From NCBI GenBank assembly GCA_030035585.1, contig CM057462.1, positions 138,224,734-138,288,733 on the forward strand: DNA of 64,000 nt, read 5' to 3'. A program made the position numbers and the translations under genes. Under the pieces are notes generated by a model that was not told the DNA's origin, searched no databases, and saw only the letters and a program-made list of their open reading frames with translations. Shown one piece after another: positions 56,745 to 64,000 of this stretch; within the stretch, counting starts at the first letter, position 1; each line of letters begins with the position of its first letter. Origin of the DNA: Dugong dugon. Taxonomy: Eukaryota > Chordata > Mammalia > Sirenia > Dugongidae.

Positions 56745-57205
56745 AAATATACCAACTGTACTGAGTATGCCACCACCTGACTGTAAGTCTGTTGTGCTAT
56801 GGTGACTTGCATGTTGCTGTGATGCTGGAAACTATGCCATCAGTATTTCAAGTACCAGCAGGATGACCCATGGTGGACAGGTTTCAGCACAGCTTCCAGA
56901 GTAAGACAGACTAGGAAGAAAGGCCTGGCAATCCACCTACAAAAATGAGTCAGTGTAAACTTTATGGATCACAGCAGAACACTGTCTGACTTGTTTGCTT
57001 TGGTCGTGTAATCAGGAGAGATCAACCGATAGAGGAGGGCATAATGTTTGATGAATTAGAGGGCCAATGCGGATGAGGGAGACCCTCGGGTGAAATGTAT
57101 TGGCAGAATAGCTACATAGATCTTGAACATGACACAGGACCAGCCAATACTTCCTTCTGTAGTACATAAAGTTGCAATGAGTTGGAGTCAACTTGATAAC
57201 AGCTA
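56745..57205 (+). mobile_element. RTE-tailed non-autonomous element
   Basis: The left part ('tggtgacttgcatgttgctgtgatgctgg … ggatgacccatggtggacaggtttcag') is a head seen in reverse at 40441-40560. The right part from about 56985 ('gtaatcaggagagatcaacc … gtagtacataaagttgcaatgagttggagtc') is the RTE 3' end. The ORF section seen in 11215-11320 is missing between them. I infer a deletion derivative or composite moved by RTE. Confidence 0.65.
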
Positions 57206-57230
57206 TCTATCTATCTATCTACCTATACAG
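57203..57230 (+). repeat. (CTAT)n microsatellite
   Basis: A run of CTAT units immediately after the RTE-type tail. Confidence 0.9.
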
Positions 57231-57760
57231 AGCATGGCAACTACATTATCAGAGGGAATTCAGGACAAGACTTCAGCCCCCAATTTGTATATGACATACG
57301 AACTGACTCTCTAATGGTGAGCTTTTATTTCTCCTCTCACATGTGATTGGATGCCACATTAACATTCTCCCTCTTGGAATAAGAACCCTACTTTCTTCTT
57401 GTGTCATCCTATTCAAATTCAGAGTGACCTAAAATCTAATCATTTCATAGTTTATGCTCAAAATTGTGAATGAGAGTTCAATTTTTATAATCACATGCTG
57501 CCTTAGTGTAAAAAATGGAGTCTATAGTGGGATAGGCCCTTGGTTTTTCTAGAAGAAGTGATGGAATTGTTCTGGTTTAGCCCCACTCTTTTACCTAATT
57601 CTGTTTATATCAAAGGCCTAGATATTCAAGATGGCTGCCTGAGGCCTGGAGTGAAGCATAAATATAGAGCAGAAAGTAGCTTTCAGAGGCTTTAAGAGAA
57701 GTGAGGAGTTAATCTGCAGGCACAGCTTCTTGACCACTGTGCCTTAACAACTGGGTTAAA
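57231..57760. other. Unassigned stretch
   Basis: No gene or named repeat recognised. Confidence 0.4.
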
Positions 57761-57770
57761 AAGAGACTGA

Positions 57771-58724
57771 ATTGCTGGGCAGAGGGCTGTGGGGACCATG
57801 GTCTTGGGGAACATCTAGCTCAATTGGCATAACATTTTATAAATGCAATGTTCTACATTCTACCTTGGTGAGTAGTGTCTGGAGACTTAAAAGCCTGTGA
57901 GCAGCCATCTAAGATACTCCACTGGTCTCATCCCTTCCGGAGCAAGGGAGAGTGAAGAGAACAGGATACAAGGGAAAGATTAGTCTGAAGGACTAATTGT
58001 CCACAGCTACCAAGGCCTCCACCAGACTGAGCCCAGTACAGCTAGATGGTGCCCAGCTACCACCACTGACTGCTTTGACTGGGATCACAACAGAGGGTTC
58101 TGGACAGAGCTGGAGAAGGATGTAGAACAAAATTCTAACTCACAAAAAAGACCAGATTTACTGGCCTAAAGGAAACTGGAGAAACCCCGAGAGTATGGCT
58201 CCCAGACACCCTTTTAGCTCAGTGGTGAAGTCACTTCCGAGATTGACCGTTCAGCCGGGGAGTGGACAGCCCCATAAAACCAAATGGGACTAATGAGGCA
58301 CAGCAGTCCAGGGACAAGGACTAGAAGGCAGAAGGGGACAGGAAAGCTGGTAATAGGGAACCCAAGGTTGAGTAAGGATAGTGTTGATGTGTTGTGAGGT
58401 TGTTAACCATTGTCATAGGGCAAAATGTGTCCTGTTTAATGAGAAACTATTTTGTTCTGTAAACCTTCATCTAAAGTGAGAATAGCAGCACAATTGGAAG
58501 AGCGTAGTCGGTGTCACTGAACTGTGCATGTAGAAATTTTTGAAATGGTGTATCTTTGGCTATGTATATTTTCACCCCCCCCAAAAAAAAAAAAGGTCAA
58601 GAAGGGAGAGGGTTGACAAGTCGTGGGGTTGTTAAGCAATGTCATAAAACACTATGTGTACTACTGTTTCATGAGAAACCATTTGTTCTGTAAACCTTCA
58701 CCTGAAGTACAATAAAAAAAAAAG
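57771..58724 (+). mobile_element. 5'-truncated L1 3' end with duplicated 3' module
   Basis: Flanked by agagactga (about 57762-57770; 58725-58733). Forward 3' UTR text ('ccaccagactgagcccagtacagctagatggtgcc', 'gaccagatttactggcc'). The terminal module '…atgtgt … gagaaac(t/c)att…gttctgtaaaccttca' occurs twice (about 58370-58475 and 58605-58712), with an internal A run at 58577-58589. Confidence 0.75.
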
Positions 58725-58764
58725 AGAGACTGACTGAGGCTGTGTTATGTGTTTGAATGATAGA

Positions 58765-59720
58765 TCCTCTGGTGGGTAAGCCAGCCTAGCTCAGCAAAGT
58801 CTTCCCTGAGGAAAAGATGTTTAAGCTGGAAATTGAAGGATGAGTTGCATTTAGATCAATAAAATGCCTCTATGTAGAAAGAACATTAAATAAAGAGGCT
58901 CACAGATAGGAAAAAGTATAGGACATTTGAAGAAAGAAAGAAAAATAAAAAGACAGCAAAGACGGAGAACAGCGAGGACTAGAAAGAGTGGAAAAAGTAA
59001 GGTTAGAAGGCAATGATGTCCTGTGGGGTTCCTTTAGCTCACAAAGCTACCCCACATAAATATTAATGCTAAGTAAAAGCAATGTGTTTCCTGTTGAAAC
59101 ACAGCTTCTTCTAGAGAAGTCTCCTGGACTCACCTTCCAGACCGCTAGCCTCAATAGAACTCTAGAACCACAGTGCCGGGGAGGTGGGCAGAGGACCAAT
59201 CTGGAGGATCTCAAAGGCTCTGTAAGGATATTTCTCTTTATCCTAAGAGCAGTGAAGAGCTATTAGAGTATTTTAAGCAAGAGTATGAAGTGATCAGAGG
59301 CCTGGTGGACAGTGCTTAAGCGCTAGGCTGCCAACTGAAAGATTGGCAGTTTGAACCCACCAGCCACTCCTCAGGAGAAAGATGTAGTAGTCTGCTTCCA
59401 TAAGGATTACAGCCTTGGAAACCTTATAGGACAACTCTACTCTGTCCCACAGGGTCACTATGAATCGACTTGATGGCAATGGCTTTGGTTTCTTTTCTTT
59501 TTATAAAGTGATCAGACTTTCACTTTACTAAACTTTAGCTGCTTTGTGGAGAACACATTGGAAGGAGCATAAGACCAAAAGCAGTACGCAAGAATAGATG
59601 ATAGCGGTGTGGACTAGGGTGGTGGCTGTAGAACGGGAGAGAAGTAGGTGGATTTAAACATATTGAGGAAGTAAAGTAATGATTGATTTATCATGGAGGA
59701 TAGGGGAGATAGATGATTTT
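58765..59720 (+). repeat. Ancient mammal-wide repeat, split by SINE
   Basis: 'gtcttccctgaggaaaagatgtttaagctgg … cctaagagcagtgaagagc … aagtgatcagact … ggactagggtggtggctgtag … aggtggatttaaacatattg' follows the unnamed old repeat in order. Confidence 0.5.
59299..59505 (+). repeat. AfroSINE-type SINE, long subtype, with TSD
   Basis: Flanked by aagtgatcaga at 59288-59298 and 59506-59516 (perfect 11 bp). 'gcctggtggacagtgcttaagcgc … ggcagtttgaacccaccagcc … aaggattacagccttggaaacc'. Confidence 0.9.
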
Positions 59721-60399
59721 TAAATATTTTCTGAAGCTCCTACAAAACAAAGACAGGTTTTATGAAATTATGCACTCATATTCATATTAATTCATTCAAC
59801 AAACACCTTTTGAGTGCCTGATATGTCGCAGGCATGGTTCGATCACTCCACATTGGTATTATGCTGGCTAAAGTTAAGAGTAGTAGCCACTGACCTAGTT
59901 TGAGTTTGACATCAGAAATATGGGTCACCAAGGAATAATATTAAGGAGGGAAAGGAAAGTACAAAAGCAATTTATCCTTAGAATGGTAAGGAGCAGATGG
60001 ATGTCCAGTACCAGATGGCTCCTACTACACAGACATCCTAAATATAAAATATGCATTCCTAAAATAAAATTTTAAAAAAGGTCAAGGACGTCAACTTTGG
60101 TCTCATTAACTACTCAGATCTAACTAAAATGAGTTAGTCATGCCGAGGACTGATTGATGACTGATTTCAACTTGGAACAGTTTCCATTTTAGTGAGCAAG
60201 ACTCAGCAGCATTTTATTTGGTGTAGACTGTCAGGCTAAAAATTAATGTTTAATAGGGAAGATTAAAATAAACGTCTCTAACATCAATCAAAATGGAAAT
60301 CAAAACCTCCAAATATAAACTCAGCATAATAGTTTAGTACTGGGATGGGTTTCTAAAGGAGGCTCTGTAATCACCTTCCCATTGATCCTGTTGCTTACA
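59721..60399. other. Unassigned stretch
   Basis: 'attcattcaacaaacaccttttgagtgcctgatatg' at 59790-59823 recalls an old mammal-wide repeat; the rest is unassigned. Confidence 0.35.
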
Positions 60400-61690
60400 A
60401 GTCAATTCCAAGTGACTGATTGGTCTTTTCAAGGGATGAGGCTATATGTGGGTCTCAGTTGCTGGCAAGTTGAACATCTGACAACAGCAGAAGCCAGTAG
60501 ACAGCAGCAGCTGTGGTGAATGGAAGACCATACAGGCCCTGATAGGCTTCATCACAAGCCCACTGTGCTAGCACAGAAGTGGCCGATGACAGAGGCTGGC
60601 TGATGTCAGCTGGCTGAGTCATTCTGGCTCCTTGGTTGTTGAGTGCCTCTTCCGTCATAGATGCTCTCTGTTAGGTGTTAATGTGTGATGCAAATGTCTT
60701 CACACTTAATGCCCGCCCCATTAGGTCATCTATATGCCTCTTTCCAGGCTCCCTTGTCCTTGATCTTCAAGTATTTCTTTTTCCAGGCTCCTGAATATCC
60801 AGTCAATCCATATGTCTGTGTATGTTCTTATTTTGGGCCACTTCTCCTTCTCTACAAGGAGAAGTATGCACTCCCTGAAACTCTGGCCTTGGGTGGGGCA
60901 AACGGTTAAGCATTTGACTACTAACCAAAAGTCTGGCGGTTCAAACCCACCCAGAGGCACCTCAGAAGAAAGCCTGGCAATGTACTTCTGAAAGGTCACA
61001 GCCTTGAAAACGCTATGGAGCAGTTCTACTATGCACTCATGGGGTCACCATGAGTTGGTATCAGCAGCGAGTTTGGTTTTGGAAGCTCTACCCAGTGGAG
61101 GATTTCCCCTCATTGATGAATTTCAGGGCCACCCCTCAATGGGAATGTAGTACGGCAGCAGTCCTTTTTTGCCTTGTACCCACACACTGAGCCAACCTAT
61201 CTATAAACCAAGCTTGGCCTTTTCCTTTTCCACTAGCTCATCAAAAACGGAACTGTCCCCCTTGTGGCTATGGATGTAAGCTAAGGGCAAAGGCCAATTC
61301 AACAATGCTTGGTGATGTGGGGGTCTGGGACACTTGCTTAGGTAGCTTGCTTGTGCCTTCTGGCCTGTGCTCGTGCCTGTTTCCAGATATTCTCCTTTTA
61401 TCTTACAACAAATTGTTGCTGGGCCTACCTGATCTTATGGCTTGATGAGTCTGACAAAATTCAACTTATAATGAGCAGCTCCGTCCATTGGGTTACTTTT
61501 TGCTCACAGTCAGACCTTCTGTCTCTACCAGTGTACCCCGTGCATACAGGAACTGTTTTCCAAAGGGTGTATCATTCCTTGCTGATGACGTGGACTTGCT
61601 TTAGAACCCTAGGATTCTACGTTAAGATTCTCTTAGCTTTAGTAGAACAACCCATCAGAATAGCCTTAAGGGATACTTTACAAGTATCCA
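60400..61690 (-). mobile_element. ERVL-like endogenous retrovirus fossil, internal region
   Basis: On the minus strand at 60455-60658 a pol linker segment with 'MTQPADISQPLSSAT' corresponds to 'DISQPLSLAT' of the ERVL copy at 11930-13335. Sequence on to about 61690 reads like more reverse internal region but is less certain. No LTR recognised. Broken, many breaks, ancient. Confidence 0.65.
60884..61082 (+). repeat. AfroSINE-type SINE, old long subtype
   Basis: 'gcaaacggttaagcatttgactac … cggttcaaacccacccagaggcacc … ggtcacagccttgaaaacgctatgg … ggtcaccatgagttgg'. Inserted in the ERVL fossil. Confidence 0.85.
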
Positions 61691-63499
61691 CGTAGACTTC
61701 AAACCGAAAGATGCAAATAGGTAGTGAGTTTTTTATTAGATGGGTAAATCACAGGCTTCATATTTTATACTTGCATAGGAGCTGGACACTTTACGGTTAG
61801 TAGTATTTCAATGTCTTGATATTTGAATTTTAGCTTTTGCACAATCAAACTCATTTTGCATAGATATCTAATGTTATGTTCTTCTCTTAAATCTTTGGAT
61901 CTCCCCTTTCTGACAACATTATCTGTCACCAATTGCCACCGTCATCACCATTATACATATTTGTTAAAAGAAATCTGAAAGTATGGTTTTATCCCGATTT
62001 TATGCTTCAGGAGTTAGAAATTGGTTTGTCATTTTGTATTTAACATAGCAATCATGACAATTTGATGTTACAGGTGGTGTCCTTTTCTTTGCATATGTCT
62101 ATGGTATGATAGTTGCTATAACAACAGAAAGATGAGCAAAAACCATGGCTTTTTAACAGATTGCTGACTTTAATAAAAAGTTCTTATGGGGCAGACTTTC
62201 AGAAAAGAGCTCATAGGTTTAATAATTTAAATCGTCAGATAGCTGTAGGGATATAGGCTGACTATTCCAGAAATGTGTAGGCAGTAATCACTCTGCCACT
62301 AAGGGATGAAGCATCCATGGCTCTATTCTAAGATTATAATTTCAGAGTTATTTTGTACAATTTGGTGGAATTCCAGTGATTGAGTACTGATTAATCCCTG
62401 TTCATGTGGGATAGTCAGGATCTCTCTAAAGTTAACAGTTATGTTAAAAATCATTAAGTGCACTTTGGAGATAAGGAATTGAGATAAAATTGAGATTAAA
62501 ATGAGAAGGGGAATTTATTATAAATAAGCTTCAGGAATAGAAGATGATTCTTCTAATAAAGTAAAATCAGAGAAAAGTTTAAAAATTGCACCATAAAAAG
62601 AGAGTTTCTTGTTATCTGATGACTCTGAAATTCTATTCTGTGCTAGTTTGTCCATGCATAGGTTAGAGCAGGAAAAGATGTACAGAATTTATGAATTTGA
62701 AGAAAACATAATTTTTTTAAGGAACTCAATGGGTGTGGGCACTGACATATTGGCAAGATCACTACTCATTTATAAGACAGGTGCCTTGATTTCTCAAGAG
62801 CTGACTTTATGTCCTTTGTATGTCACTTTGATAGATAGACATCAGTCATTTCTTCCTTTTATCGCCTCAATTACTGACAATTGAGGTGTGAATCTACTAG
62901 ATAATTGTAAAATGTCTCAGCTAATTATATGTCTTATTTTGGTGAGTAATATCATGGTTTCTGAAATAACTTTTACTAGGTGATCCAGTGTCTCTAGAAA
63001 TATTCCAGGAACATTAAAATTCTGTCATTAACTTTTCACAGAAAAACCATGAAGTCTTTATCTTCTGTCTTCTATAGTGACTGGCAAGTGCACGCGCGTG
63101 CGCACACTCACACACAGAGGAGAAAAATAAAAAGTTGTTGGATGATTGTTTAAATTAGTGCATTTGTTATTACAATATTAAAGTTACTGCAGATGGTATT
63201 TCACTCACTGCTGACTACAGAAGCTCAAGCTTGCAGTATGATAGCAGATATGAGATAGAGTGTACAGATAACAAAGTAAGGAGGCATCCCTTAATTTTTC
63301 TATCTTATTATAAAATAAGATGGATAGAATGCCTGACACATAGCTGGGCACATAACAGATGCTCAGTCGATACCTTTTAGTTGGTTGATAAGGTAATCAC
63401 AAAATAATTAACAATGTTTTGAAATTTTTCAGCTCCAGTATTTTTTCTTAGAACTTTGAGGATTGATAAAAGTATTTTTTTCATCTCTTTAGACTCTCC
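61691..63499. other. Unassigned AT-rich stretch (1.8 kb)
   Basis: No exon, RNA gene or recent repeat recognised. A short MIR/L2-like tail ('gcctgacacatagctgggcacataacagatgctca', 63332-63366) and a GC/CA alternating stretch at 63092-63116 are the only marks. Confidence 0.4.
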
Positions 63500-63960
63500 A
63501 AAGACCTATTCATCTAGGAAATGTTTTACATTTAAACTACACTGGAGTTTTAAGCAGGGAATGGCATGATCAGATAGACACTTGCAAAGGGAAAGTAAAG
63601 AATACGTGGGAGGAAGTAGAGGCCAGGGACAAAGCATCAGGTAAGAGGCTATTCAGAATGGAATAGGTTCTGAGCTAAAGCGTGGCAGTAATATTGAAGA
63701 GAAGCAAATGGATCTGGAGAAAATAAGAGAGTTAAAAAAAAATAAGACAAGTTGTTCACAGAAATTGCCAGAAAAAATGAAATTTGCGTTGAGTCCCAGA
63801 TATCTAGCTTAGGCAGCAATGTGGGAATGTTATTATCAACCAAGGTGAAAAAAACAAAGAAAGGAGATGTTTTAGGACATATGAGATTGAGGCATTTGCA
63901 AGACATTAAAACAAAAATGTGAAAAAATAGTTGTGCAGTTACAATGAGTTTTTAAGGGGG
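63500..63960 (+). repeat. Ancient mammal-wide repeat
   Basis: 'ggagttttaagcagggaatggcatgatcagatag … gagtcccagatatctagc … gattgaggcatttgcaagacatt' follows the distal part of the unnamed old repeat also at 58765-59720. Confidence 0.5.
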
Positions 63961-64000
63961 AAATACAGGGTGCTAAAAAAAAAGTTGCAAAATGTGAGCC

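Noticed and set aside
63092-63116. Z-DNA-like alternating GC/CA stretch as a regulatory site
   Set aside because: Short (about 25 bases), degenerate and without context; simple repeat is the plainer reading.

Overview
The window reads as a non-coding stretch of an afrotherian mammal genome, most likely an elephant. The evidence is the repeat content: many copies of a tRNA-derived SINE of AfroSINE type, an RTE LINE (BovB relative) whose 3' tail that SINE shares, a LINE-1 (L1) lineage with its own 5' and 3' ends, and older layers common to all placental mammals (L1M, ERVL, MIR, L2, MER5-like). Nothing suggests a bacterial, viral or plasmid sequence. These family and species assignments rest on memory of consensus sequences, not on a search.

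One host gene is present, and only its end. Positions 1304-1464 are the last coding exon of VCAM1 on the plus strand (membrane anchor and 19-residue cytoplasmic tail ending KSKV). It is preceded by part of the last intron and followed by a 3' UTR to about 2243. In mammals VCAM1 is followed by a long gene-poor interval before EXTL2, and the remaining ~61.7 kb fits that: I see no other host exon.

Layout. 0-2.25 kb: VCAM1 end. 2.4-5.4 kb: old minus-strand L1M carrying two LTR insertions and a SINE. 5.8-14.5 kb: LTR fragments, two reversed L1 3' ends with clear target-site duplications (TSDs), an RTE copy, an ERVL pol fossil and a forward L1 3' end. 15.65-23.4 kb: an L1 fragment joined directly to the 5' end of a second, near full-length L1 (5' UTR monomers, ORF1, ORF2) that was hit by an LTR and by a processed-transcript insertion. 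23.4-27.55 kb: another minus-strand L1M, split by a hAT DNA transposon, an LTR and two SINEs. 27.5-35.7 kb: solo LTR, a 5'-inverted RTE, SINEs, MIR, L2 and an L1 3' end. 35.98-37.36 kb: an isolated L1 5' UTR monomer array. 37.9-40.3 kb: an LTR with a 52-bp minisatellite and two younger LTRs nested in it. 40.4-64 kb: mainly old diverged repeats, SINE clusters, RTE copies, a second ERVL fossil and long unassigned AT-rich stretches.

The active relationships visible are between mobile elements: RTE with its SINE partner, L1 moving its own fragments and at least one host-type transcript, and layered insertions that can be ordered in time. The most notable items are the hAT element with clean 8-bp TSD, the chimeric retrocopy inside L1 ORF2, the twin-primed RTE, the L1 5' UTR monomers and the tandem copies inside an L1 3' UTR.
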